Shown here piece by piece: positions 48,588-59,295 of a stretch of DNA of 64,000 bases. Source of the stretch: Chlorocebus sabaeus (Eukaryota; Chordata; Mammalia; Primates; Cercopithecidae); contig NC_132910.1 in the NCBI RefSeq assembly GCF_047675955.1, positions 117,845,143 to 117,909,142 of the forward strand, in the 5' to 3' direction. Numbering within the stretch: the stretch's first letter is position 1; each line of letters opens with the position of its first letter. Made by a program: the position numbers and the translations under genes. The notes below the pieces were generated by a model. It saw nothing but the letters and a program-made list of their open reading frames with translations, was not told the DNA's origin and did not search any database.

Positions 48588-48869
48588 GGCCGGGCACGGT
48601 GGCTCAAGCCTGTAATCCCAGCACTTTGGGAGGCCGAGACGGGTGGATCACGAGGTCAGGAGATCGAGACCATCCTGGCTAATACGGTGAAACCCCGTCT
48701 CTACTAAAAAATACAAAAAACTAGCCGGGCGAGGTGGCGGGCGCCTGTAGTCCCAGCTACTCGGGAGGCTGAGGCCGGAGAATGGCGTAAACCCGGGAGG
48801 CGGAGCTTGCAGTGAGCCGAGATCACACCACTGCACTCCAGCCTGGGCGACAGAGCGAGACTCCCTCTC

Positions 48870-48895
<26 letters not shown>
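48588..48895 (+). mobile_element. AluY element
   Basis: A full-length, CpG-rich plus-strand Alu. Variants include 'ggtggctcaagcctgtaat', 'aaaaaactagccgggcgagg' and 'gagaatggcgtaaacccgg', which mark an AluY branch. The duplication is agaattagcttct (48575-48587) / agaactagcttct (48896-48908) with one mismatch. The A-tail is about 25 bases. The minus frame 48648-48836 is antisense Alu. Confidence 0.96.
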
Positions 48896-48901
<6 letters not shown>

Positions 48902-48909
48902 AGCTTCTT

Positions 48910-51060
48910 CACCTAATGCAAATATATCATTGCATTAAATGTTAAACTTTACTTTTAGATGCCATGTCCTGCCTGCACACTTGAAACAATGTACTTTTCA
49001 TCAAATTTGTTCCAATTATGCAGTTCTATGTCAGCAGTCTCATAACAGCAACTGCAATATATTATTTATGCAAATCACATAGGAAGTTTGATTACAGTAG
49101 TATATACAGAATCACTTCATAGTCTTTATAAAGGTTTATATAGATGTGAGAGAAAGAAAAAAACAGATTGTGTATATGACAGTTTATGCAAAGTGTGTAA
49201 AATATAGTCAGCTTTGTGAAAGTCACCATTTTAACTAGTTAGCAGGTATCATTAAAACACACTTGCTATACATGGCATTGGGGTATTTGGGATTACCACA
49301 TGCATCCTAGCATTTGTGTCACAACCACTTTAAATAACCCAATTGTCACTATTTACAGTGAAATTAACTGTTATAATTCTCCCTCTGATTTTTTTAATAC
49401 TTCTCTTATAAACCATATTGCCAATCTCAACTGTGAAAGGTAGAGATATGACTGCATCACCTTCCACCCAGGAAATAAGGACCTCTTTATACTTTTGATA
49501 AACGAACTGTTCCCAAAATAAACTTACGTGTATTCAATGAAAAAAAACCATGGAGATTGCTTTTTTCCCCCCATTCAAGCATTCTTAGCTCAGAACCAGA
49601 TGTCAGCAATATTAAGATGTAGATAAAGGGGAATACTAAACCACTTGACCTATATTTAGAGATGTTTAATAGTAATTTTTCTCTCCTCTTAAACATTCTT
49701 TTGTCATTTTTATGTTTCTTTTATTTGGTTTTTTAAAAGGTGAATATTATAAAATAATAATCATGTTATTTTGATATTTGTATTGATGCATACACAATTA
49801 AAATATTATTATTCTTAATGTGTGAGTAAATTATAAAATATTAGATTAAGTAATGACTTGAAACTCCAAAATTCTTTTCAGCTATTAATGAATTTCTGTA
49901 TTTTGTGTTTACTGTTATAATGTGAAAATATTACTTACTGATTTTTTTAGTAAGGTTTATGAATAGCATTACTACAGTAATATAAGGTCATGAAAAATTG
50001 TATGTATTAGAAATCCAATGTTAAAGAAGCTAACCACTTCCATTTTGTATAATAGCTTCTACATAAACTTTCTAGGATTTTCTTAGTAAATAAGCAAACA
50101 TCTTACCTATATACATATTTTAAGTTACATTATTTAATTGTGGTAGAGACTCTCAAATGCCATTACAGAAGATTTCCCTAATACCTTCTTTTCTGTTAAA
50201 GTGCTAAAAATAGCAAGTATTAATACTCCCTGAAACTAAGGCAAAGAATGTATGACCCAATATTTGTCACTGAAACCTAAGATAAGACTGCTTAGATTAC
50301 AGAAAAGATATTTCTGTCTGATTTAAAAAAAAAAAAAAAAGACAGAAAAGAAAGGTAAAGCAATGAGGAACCGCCCTCCCTACGTTCGCATATGGCTTTC
50401 TGGGAATGCGATGCCTTGGAGCTACAACGGCCAATTAAGACCTTGTAGAAAAAACTATGCATGACAATCTTGCTGAAGATGTGGAGTAAAAATAAAGAAA
50501 AAGAGTGTAGTTCTTGAAAAAATCCCCGAGAAATGAAATAACCAATCCTGTCACAGCTCTATCCATATGAGATAAAAAATATTCTTATAGTTCAAACCAC
50601 TTTTAGCAGCATTGCTTAATACTTGCAGCTGGAAATATTCTAAATGATACACTACTATTTAAGGCAAGGACTGTTTCTCTGTAAAATTTCTAAAATAATA
50701 TATTCTAACATTTCTGTAGCAGAAACTGCTTGTTTTCATCTAATATCCATTCTTTCCTTGTGACAGTAATAGAACCTCCAGTTTTAGATGTACACACGGC
50801 TATAAGATTTGACTTCCTGATCCCTTTGTAACTATGTGAACGCATGTCACTAAATCCTAGCAAAACAGATATGAGTGAAATTGTTGTATACAACTTCCTA
50901 GGTTGAGCCCTGTAAAGTAATCCTGCTCTTCCTCCTTCCCTCCCCTTCCCAATAGCTGGAATATAGATGTCCTGGCACAAGGAGAGTGGCTATCATAAGG
51001 CACTGGATAGAAACTCTCTGGAGACAAGGGTGGAACAAAACAACAAAGAAAAAACTTGCA
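48910..51060. other. Unique AT-rich DNA
   Basis: The part 50750-51000, with a 91-codon minus frame (50705-50980) and 'cctccttccctccccttccc', recalls an old MLT1-like LTR but is not secure. No gene is recognised. Confidence 0.5.
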
Positions 51061-51066
51061 TCCCCC

Positions 51067-51400
51067 TGTACTAGTCCGTTCTCACGCTGCTATGAAGAAA
51101 TAACCCCGACTGAGTAATTCATAAAGAAAAGAGGTTTAATTGACTCACAGTTCCACATAGCTGGGGAGGCCTCAGGAAACTTACAGGCATGGTGGAAGGC
51201 ACCTTTTCACAGGGTGGCAGGAGAGAGAATGAGTGTCACCAGGGGAAATGCTGGATACTTATGTAACCATCAGATCGTGCGGGGACCACCCCCATGATCT
51301 AATCACCTTCCATAGATCCTTCACCCAACATGTGGGGATTACAATTCGAATTACTATTCAAGATGAGATTTGGGTGGAGACACAGAGCCCGACCATGTCA
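51067..51400 (-). mobile_element. THE1/MST-type solo LTR
   Basis: 'tgtactagtccgttctcacg', 'gaggtttaattgactcacag' and 'gagatttgggtggagacaca' to the end 'accatgtca' are the reverse complement of a MaLR LTR of the group seen at 14.2 and 58.2 kb. Part of the middle is deleted. The flanking pentamers are ccccc and ctcct, matching at three positions only. Confidence 0.85.
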
Positions 51401-51489
51401 CTCCTACACTGTGCCACTATCAGAACTCTCTTTGGTTAATTAGGTTTGAGTTGCTACAGGACAAAAAAATCATCTTCTAACCTTTTAAA

Positions 51490-51555
51490 GTCAGTTTTTT
51501 TTGTTGTTGTTGTTGTTTGGTTTTTTTTGTTTTTGTTTTTTTTTGTGGGGTGACA
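51490..51555. repeat. T-rich tract with TTG repeats
   Basis: 'ttgttgttgttgttt' and long T-runs. No element body directly adjoins it. Confidence 0.8.
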
Positions 51556-51594
51556 GGTCTTTGTTATAGTAACAGCCTTTATCCTAATGAAAAT

Positions 51595-51919
51595 AATATT
51601 TATTTTTTATTTATTTATTAGAAATTGGGTCTTGCTCTGTCACCCCAGACTTGAGTGTAGTGTTACTATCACAGCTCACTGCACCTTTCAACTCCTGGGA
51701 TCAAGCAATCCTCCTCCATCAGCCTCCCAGGTAGCTAGGTCTATGGGTGTTGGCGGCCGTGCACAAAACCATGCCCAGCTAATTTTTTTTTTCTTTTTTG
51801 GCAGAGAAGGGGTCTTGCTATGTTGCCCAAGCAGGTCTTGAGCTCCTGTCTTCAAATGATCTTCCCACCTCTGTGCCCCAATGGGCTGGGATTACAGGCA
51901 TGAACCTCCATGCCTGGCT
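51595..51919 (-). mobile_element. AluJ-like element
   Basis: 'gggtcttgctctgtcacc', 'gctcactgcacctttcaact' and 'aggggtcttgctatgttgcc' are AluJ-type variants. There is a small insertion after 'ggtgttggcggcc'. It is the oldest Alu of the local cluster. Confidence 0.9.
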
Positions 51920-51923
51920 GAAA

Positions 51924-52008
51924 ATATATATATACACATACATTATATATATATATTTTATATATATATATACATGTATATACAAAAAAATATATATATA
52001 TATATATT
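51924..52008. repeat. (TA)n microsatellite between two Alus
   Basis: TA runs with short interruptions (acaca, caaaaaaa) join the head of one minus-strand Alu to the tail of the next. Confidence 0.92.
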
Positions 52009-52298
52009 TTTTTTTTTTCTCTGAGATGGAGTTGCTGTGTCACCCAGGCTGGAGTGCAGTGGTATGATCTCAACTCACTGCAACCTCTGTCCCCTCTGTT
52101 TAAGCAATTCTCCTGCCTCAGCCTCCAGAGTAGCTGGGATTACAGGCATGCCACCATGCCTGCTAATTTATGCATTTTTAGTAGAGACGGAGTTTCACCA
52201 TGTTGGCCAGCCTGGTCTCGAACTCCTGACCTCATGATCTGCACACCTCGGCCTTCCAAAGTGCTGAGATTACAGGCATGAGCCACCGCACCCAGCCC
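52009..52298 (-). mobile_element. AluS-like element
   Basis: From the T-run and 'gagatggagttgctgtgtca' to 'gagccaccgcacccagcc'. Small deletions are visible, for example 'atgcctgctaatttatgc'. It lies in the same direction as the AluJ before it. Confidence 0.94.
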
Positions 52299-52464
52299 AA
52301 AAATAATTTTTCAATAGGAAAACTGTTTAGGTTTTTATTTTCAGTTTAAATTTGTTGAAATAGTTTAGAAAAAAATTGTGATTTTTCAACGTATTTAATG
52401 TAACTGCCTGTACATTCCTATTGCATTCCTATAATTTTAGATTTTTTAAAGAAGTATGCTTATG

Positions 52465-52719
52465 AACTTTGGGAGGCACAGGGTGAGTAGATCACCTGAG
52501 GTCAGAGATGAGCCTGGCCAATGTGGTGAAATTCCGTCTCTAGTAAAAATACAAAAATTAGCCAGCCATGGTGGCGTGCGCCTGTAATCCCAGCTACCTG
52601 GGAGGCTGAGTCAGGAGAATCGCTTGAACCTAGGAGTAGGGGGTTGCAGTGAGCTGAGATCTTGCCATTGCACTACAGCCTGGGTGACTAAAGTGGAACT
52701 CCATCTCGGGAAAAAAAAA
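52465..52719 (+). mobile_element. 5'-truncated Alu with long duplication
   Basis: The first 35 or so bases of Alu are missing; it begins 'aactttgggaggcacaggg'. The duplication aaagaagtatgcttatg (52448-52464) / aaagaagtatgtttatg (52720-52736) has one mismatch, so the truncation is original. The left arm has a further small deletion. Confidence 0.94.
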
Positions 52720-53091
52720 AAAGAAGTATGTTTATGTATGTTGCATATACAAACTGAACCCTTAAATCCTGAAGAGAAAATAACATATATACATATATGT
52801 ATGTGTATATATAAATATAATCTTCAAACAAAATTTAATGAATTATTTTTATTAAACAACAGCTGATTCAAAATACATAAGCATTACATAGAAAGACAAA
52901 ACTACTATGTTGTTTAAAATGTTCATCAGCAAGAATGACTTGTGTCACTATTCTCAACAAATGTATGTTTGCTTTGGTAGCTAATGAGTCTTGAGGAAAA
53001 ATAAATATTTCCAGTGAAATGTGAGATATTAAGTTCAAATGAAACGTATCAACTGAACACAATAAAACTCCATCTTAAGACTCAAGTAATT

Positions 53092-53446
53092 ATGTTAACA
53101 GATACCAATTTTTTTTTATTGTTTTGTTTTGTGATGGTCCTGGACTTCTTGGAGGTTTTTAGTGTGATGACAAACTTATGTTGCTGAAAACTATCAAAAA
53201 TAAATGATTAAGAGGCCACCTGCCAATTTGAAAATACTCCATAGAAAAAAATCTGCTATATGTTAACAGATACCAACTTTTTTTTTTTTTCTTTTTTGTC
53301 ACAGTATCTTTTGTTTTGTGATGGTCCTGGACTTGGAGACTTTTAGTGTAATGAAAAACTTAAGTTGCTGAATATGATCAAAACTAAATGACTAAGAGGC
53401 CACCTGCCAATTTGAAAATACTCCATAGAAAAAAAAATCTGTTATA
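53092..53446. repeat. Tandem duplication of about 180 bases
   Basis: Unit 1 is 53092-53259 and unit 2 is 53260-53446. Both start 'atgttaacagatacca' and share 'gtgatggtcctggactt', 'aagaggccacctgccaattt' and 'aaaatactccatagaaaaaa'. Unit 2 has about 20 extra bases in its T-rich part. The unit does not match Alu, L1 or any LTR that I recognise. It directly precedes an L1 3' end. Confidence 0.9.
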
Positions 53447-53690
53447 GGATACAAAGTTACAACTAGATAGGAGAACAGCTTCTAGTGTTCTACAGCACTG
53501 TAGGATGACTGTATAGCTAGAAGGATATGGAATGTTCCTAACACAAAAAACGATAAATGTTTGAGATGATGGATATGCTAATTACCCTGATCTTATCACT
53601 ATGTATTGTATGTATTTAAACAAGACTGTGTACCCTATAAACATGTACTATTATTATGTCAACTATAAAAATTAAATTAAATTTTATAAA
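53447..53690 (+). mobile_element. L1M 3' UTR fragment
   Basis: 'acaactagataggagaaca', 'tagtgttctacagcactgta', 'aaatgtttgagatgatggat' and 'atgctaattaccctgatctt' follow an L1MA/MB-type 3' UTR on the plus strand, ending in AT-rich sequence. Confidence 0.82.
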
Positions 53691-53699
53691 AATAAACTG

Positions 53700-54700
53700 G
53701 ATTTTGTCTTTAAGTTGTTTTTATTTATTTGAAATAAAATTACATGAGAATGCATAGGTAATAAGCATTAACAGATTTGTTGATTTACTGTTTATATAAT
53801 ATTGTGATTTATTTAAACTCTCTAACAATAAACTATTACTTTGACAAAATAAAGACCTGCTTATAGAGGTAAATGAACATTCAAATACTACCACTCTCAG
53901 AGTCCTAGCATTATGACTTTAGAAAGACTTATTTTAGAAAAATTATATATTAACAGAATACTGTCTTCTAATAAAAAATAAAAAATAAATGTAGAAAATA
54001 AAATTAATATTTTCAATTACTACATCATATGTCACGTATTTGGTGTAAAATCACTATAGTTGTATATTTTTAAAATATGAATCTTTATTCTAAACAACAG
54101 ATAGCAAAATGTAAAACAATGTTGGTTATTCATTTATTACCTACAAACCCACCGTCTGTGGCCCTATTTAAAATATTTCCTTTAATATCTCATTTTAAAT
54201 CTTGTGGAGCATGTTAGACAATTTTTGAGTAATAGTTAATATAAATGTAAACCTATTTCAATAAGTTAATATGCAATTATAAGTTTTGGATCACTCATTT
54301 TCTGAACTATATAAAAAATTCAGTTTCAGATTGTCTCTGCTAACTAAGAATTGAGCCACAATGTTTTTCATTTCATGGAAATGCATTTTAATGCTAAGCC
54401 AAAGAAGCCTGATGTGTAAATGGCCTTCTGAGTTTTCCAGGTACTTGATGCTTTTACTCAATGCTCTGTCTGATGTGAAGACCACCCTGAGTCCCAGATC
54501 CCTAAGTATTTGGCAAACACGTTTTCATTCCTCAATACTTGTGCCAATGAAACCGCTTCTATGAGAAATTTTCCAATTGAAAAGATGAAGACAGGTCCCT
54601 TAAAACATTTGTCTTTGAATCACCATTGCCGAAAAGTGGAAAAAAAATAAACTGGTCAGGGGGAAATTTCTAAGAGTTTTATTTAATGATAAGTAAAATT
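53700..54700. other. Unique DNA with a coding-like patch
   Basis: Mostly AT-rich. The patch 54300-54600 is richer in GC and open on both strands (plus 54361-54564, minus from 54291). I do not recognise a protein in it, and no good splice sites border it. Confidence 0.45.
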
Positions 54701-54711
54701 AAAATGGTATA

Positions 54712-55020
54712 GGCCCGGTGCGGTGGCTCACGCCTGTAATCCCAGCACTTTGGGAGGCCGAGACGGGTGGATCACGAGGTCAGGAGATCGAGACCATCCT
54801 GGCCAACACGGTGAAATCCCGTCTCTACTAAAAATACAAAAATTAGCCGGGCGTGGTGGCGGGCGCCTGTAGTCCCAGCTACTCAGGAGGCTGAGGCGGG
54901 TGAATGGCGTGAACCCAGGAGGCGGAGCTTGCAGTGAGTGGAGATCGCATCACTGCACTCCAGCCTGGGCGACAGAGCAAGACTCCGTCTCAGGGGAAAA
55001 AAAAAAAAAAAAAAAAAAAA
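54712..55020 (+). mobile_element. AluY/Sc-like element
   Basis: A full-length plus-strand Alu with 'gagacgggtggatcacgagg' and 'gcttgcagtgagtggagatc', followed by 'caggggaaaa' and an A-tail of about 28 bases. The flanks 'aaaatggtata' and 'aaaaaggtata' form a short, nearly perfect duplication. Confidence 0.95.
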
Positions 55021-55214
55021 AAAAGGTATAACAACAACAACAGAGGTAACTTTTGTTTCAATTATTTGTAGTTAGATATTTTATTCATAGTTGTTCCCTC
55101 TGTGAGCAGAGATGTAATAGGAAATGTAGTTGGTTTATTTTATTTTGGAGTATTATTTCTCTCCAAATAGTTATAGACTCAAGTCACTTACTTTTAGGAA
55201 AATTTTTTGCAATT

Positions 55215-55350
55215 TAAGAAATCAGTAGAGAACAGTGACAAAGATCTTTGGCTTCAGAGTCAAAAAGGTCATCTCTAAGACTTATTAGCTATGTTATCTT
55301 GGGCAAACATCTTAAATTCTCAATCTAGTATTCCAAATTTAACTGGTCTT
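55215..55350 (-). repeat. MIR SINE fragment
   Basis: 'tttggcttcagagtcaaaaa', 'tattagctatgttatcttgg' and 'gcaaacatcttaaattctca' are the MIR minus-strand landmarks. Confidence 0.78.
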
Positions 55351-55354
55351 TACT

Positions 55355-56855
55355 TTTTTTTCTTTTTTATCTCATTACTCCTTGTTGAACTAAGCACATT
55401 TTTGATAACATATTTACCACTTGAGAATAGTAAACTGAATGACATTTGATTTAATTTTTGTTTATACATGTAGAGCTGCTAAAAATATGAGAAAATATTT
55501 CTGTAAATTTAGCATGATTTTATCTGTGAAAAGGAATAGTGATTATTTTATTAATATTTAGCAAGGAAACTTTCCTATAAAGGTTACAACTAGTGAGAAT
55601 CTTAAAACAATGTTTTGATAAAGAAAACATTAAAATCTTGTTAACAGCTTCGAGTTATATTTGCTCACAATCACTCTTTTCAAAAATTGCATATGCTAGC
55701 TAATTATTTATTTGTATTTTGCACATCACTAATAATTTCTTCTTTGGCATTTTAATCTACAAATGAAGTGGATGAATATATTATAATTCAATTATTGTCT
55801 TGTTTGCTGTACAACAATCACAACTACTAGAGTCACCACTAAAGACAGAAGGGCATCTGCAATTTAGTTTCAATAAGCCAAGAGAAAGGTAAAATGGCTT
55901 TTGTTAATATTGTGCTTCTCAGACTGGGGTTCATTTATTGGGTGACATGACATGGAATGTTCCATGTTACTGGAAACGTAGTTTCCTGAACTTCCAACAT
56001 ACCAATTTTCTAAGTAATATTTAAAAATATTATTTTTAAATTAAAGCAAATATGTTTTTTGATTCTTAACCTAGGTTTTGATGGATAAGTAGAATTTTTC
56101 ACTAGTACTAGAATGGAACAAAATGCAAAAGGCCTATGAATTTTAAATAAAAATGATATTTCGAAGATATTTCACAATGCCAACACTGAAGAATTTTTCA
56201 ACTTGATATGGTATGGAAATGAATCTGTTTTCTGTGTTTGGAGGCTAGAAGAAAATCTTTCATGTCTTTATACATCCTATGTTCAAAAAATCCCCACTTT
56301 AAAGAGTTCCTGTTGCCCTACTTAGAATACACATTTTCCTCAGTTCTCATTTTCTCACTTAAATAGTCAGGTTATAAAATGTGGATGGATTCACCATCCA
56401 TTACATAGAAGATCAATAATTTTGTACTGCATTACCTGGGAATGCAGGAGCATGTGCTTAGAACACTAGTAAATTGGGGACACTCAGACAACTGGGGACA
56501 CTCAGACAATTACAATATAAAAAAATTTTTTTAAACCTTAGTGAATTTTGTATGTATAACTTTTCTAAAATAATGTAAAGTAGACATAATAGGGAAAAAA
56601 AAGCAGAACTTCATTGGAATTCCTTATATTAATTTCTCACTCTGCTTTCTATTTTGAATTGAATATGGGCAGTGAAGGGGGGCATCACAAGCTATTCAGG
56701 TAGCAGCACCTGCAAAGGTCTTTCTCTGACCTTGTGGATATCCATCAAAATCTGTCAAGGAGGCAACCGTAGGAACGCTCCTTTGTTTATGAAAATCATC
56801 AGCTTAGCAGGTTTTGGAAATAACTTCAGATCCTAGTCCTAATAATTTTCAGTCT
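55355..56855. other. Unique AT-rich DNA
   Basis: It contains an 18-base duplication at 56472-56507. A block at 56712-56753 on the minus strand has splice-like edges but is only 42 bases long. No gene is recognised. Confidence 0.5.
56472..56507. repeat. 18-base tandem duplication
   Basis: aattggggacactcagac is followed directly by aactggggacactcagac, with one mismatch. Confidence 0.93.
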
Positions 56856-56859
56856 CCTC

Positions 56860-57235
56860 TATCTTGACTCCCTATCATTCACAATTTGTTTATGCACACT
56901 TAATTTCTTATACTTATGGAACATGCCACGGTCTTTTATACCTCTATAACTTTGCACATGTAGATCCCTGTTAGGTATGCTTTCTTCCAGTTGTCCAAAG
57001 AGCAAACTCTGCTCATTCATCAAAAAACAGATTAAGTGTCATGGACTCCGTGAGGCCTTCATTGAATCACCTCCCCCTACAGATGTAATTTGCATGTACT
57101 TATCTGACTTCCGTTGTCACAGTGCATTGAATCATTATTCAACATGTCAATCTCTTCAACTATTACAAGGATTCTTCAGGGAGGAGATGGTATGTCTTGC
57201 GTAGTGGACTAAAAGTGGCATACATGATTATTTAA
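56860..57235 (+). repeat. L2 LINE, 3' part
   Basis: 'gagcaaactctgctcattca', 'ggactccgtgaggccttcat' and 'agggaggagatggtatgtct' fit the L2 3' region on the plus strand. Confidence 0.6.
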
Positions 57236-57239
57236 AAAC

Positions 57240-57800
57240 AAAGAGGTCTTTTCCTCTTGATTGATATGTTTTCAATCTCAATGATTATTTATTATAAATT
57301 CTATAAATATTAAAAGATAAATGTGTGTATTTAGCAAAGAAGGACTTTAATTTTATATAGATGAATAATATTTGTTTTTGAAATATCATATTTTAGCAAT
57401 TTATTTTCCAAAGTGTTTTCTCATACATTTGATTATCTGATATTCATAATAATCCTCTCATTTCCTGAAAAAAAACACATCATTCTCATTTTTAAAGGCT
57501 GAGTCATACAAATATATGACTAGCTGGAGAGCAAAATAGGTAAGTACAGAAGGCTCTCTCTCTCTATATATATATATATATTTTTTTTAATTTAATATCT
57601 GACCACATATTTCAGTTATTGCATAGACACTTCTGATTTATTGGAAAATGATAGATCTTCCATATTTGGGAAAACATGCTTAATCTAAGTTTAATTGCTA
57701 AACAATGAATGATTTTTTAAGTTCAACTTAAGTTCTAAATTATGTAATTGATAATGACAGAAATAATGATTAACATGTATTATGCACTTAATATACATAG
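57240..57800. other. AT-rich unique DNA with a CT/TA tract
   Basis: A (CT)n stretch passing into (TA)n and T lies at 57552-57590. Nothing else is recognised. Confidence 0.55.
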
Positions 57801-58538
57801 TTGCATCAGCATGACCTGGATGTGAGATATAGGATTAAAGGAGATCATTTTGGAGCTTTAAGTTTTGACTGACCTCTGAATTTTGGACTTGCATGGGGCC
57901 TGTAGCCCCTTTGTTTTGGCCAATTTCTCCTATTTGGAATGTGTGTATTTACCCAATCCCTGTACCCCGTTGTAACTAGGAAGTAACTAACTTGCATTTG
58001 ATTTTACAGGCTCATAGGAGGAAGGGAACTTGCTTATTTTGGATGTGATTTTGGACTCTAGACTTTTGAGTTAATGCTGATATAAGTTAACACTTTGGGG
58101 AACTGTAGGGAAGGCATGATTGCTTTTGAAACGTAAGGACATGAGATTTGGGAGGGGCCAGGGGTGGAATGACATGGTTTGGCTGTGTCCCCACCCAAAT
58201 CTCATCTTGAATTCCCATGTGATATGGGAATTCCATTACCTGTAGGAGGTAACTGAATCATGGGGGCAGGCCTTTCCAGTGCTGTTCTCGTGATATTATA
58301 TAAGTCTCATGAGATCTGATGGTTTTAAAAAGGGGAGTTTCCCTGCACAAGCTCTCTTCTCTTGTTGGCCACCATGTAACATGCCTTTCACCACCATGTG
58401 AGACATGCCTTTCCCCTTCTGCCATGATTGTGAGGCCTCCCAGGTACATGGAACTCTAAGCTCATTAAACCTCTTTCTTTTGTTAATTGCCCAGTCTTAA
58501 ATATGTCTTCATTGGCAGCATGAAAAAGGACTAATATA
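57801..58538 (+). mobile_element. 5'-truncated MaLR: internal end plus 3' LTR
   Basis: The internal part (57801-58169) starts at 'ttgcatcagcatgacctgga', corresponding to about 15733 in the complete provirus, and the 3' LTR (58170-58538) starts 'tgacatggtttggctgtg' and ends 'gactaatata'. No 5' LTR is present to its left. The LTR has a local rearrangement forming a perfect palindrome (58209-58233). It has the same strand as the complete element. Confidence 0.9.
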
Positions 58539-58740
58539 TGTGCATACTGGAATATAGTAAATATGGTACTTTTCATTTTAACAACACATAATGGCATACT
58601 TTTAATCAATTGTTTTAGTGAAGCAATTTTCCTTTGCTGAGCTATGAAGATATAAAACAGAAACTTCAAGATCTATTTGCATTACTATTTACCAAATTGT
58701 TCATGTTGCTATACTATGGTCAGTGTAAACATACTGACTC

Positions 58741-58855
58741 CAGCATCATTAGGCAAATCTCTGACTGCTATTATCTGTTCATCTGTTTATTCTGGCTTTC
58801 TGGAAAATAACGACAATAATACCTACAATACAGAGTTGTTATTAATATAAACAAA
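58741..58855 (-). repeat. MIR fragment
   Basis: 'attaggcaaatctctgactg', 'ttattctggctttctggaaa' and 'caataatacctacaatacag' match the MIR minus strand in order. Confidence 0.65.
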
Positions 58856-58991
58856 CCCATAATAAATGATAAAACCAGTTCTAATATATGCCTTTACTAA
58901 CCAAGGCACTACACTCTGGGTAATGTTCATTTTAGATATTTTAGTAGTTTTTGTTTTGTCTATTTGACATTTTAAAAAAAGATTTACTTTT

Positions 58992-59281
58992 TCTTTTTTG
59001 AGACAGAGTTTCACTCTTGTTGCCCAGGCTGGAGTACAATGGCATGATCTCGGCTCACTGCAACCTCCGCCTTCCAGTTTCAAGCGATTTTCCTGCCTCA
59101 GCCTCCCGAGTACCTGGGATTACAGCCACCCAGCACCATGCCTGGCTACTTTTTGCATTTTTTGTAGAGCCATGGTTTTACCATGTTGGCCAGGACTGAT
59201 CTTGAACTCCTGACCTCATGATCCACCTGCCTCGGCCTCCCAAAGTGCTGGGATTACAGGTGGGAGCCACCACACCCAGCC
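58992..59281 (-). mobile_element. AluS-like element
   Basis: A full-length minus-strand Alu from 'cttttttgagacagagtttc' to 'gagccaccacacccagcc'. The probable duplication is aaagatttactttt (58978-58991) / aaagatgtactctt (59282-59295), with two mismatches. Confidence 0.94.
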
Positions 59282-59295
59282 AAAGATGTACTCTT

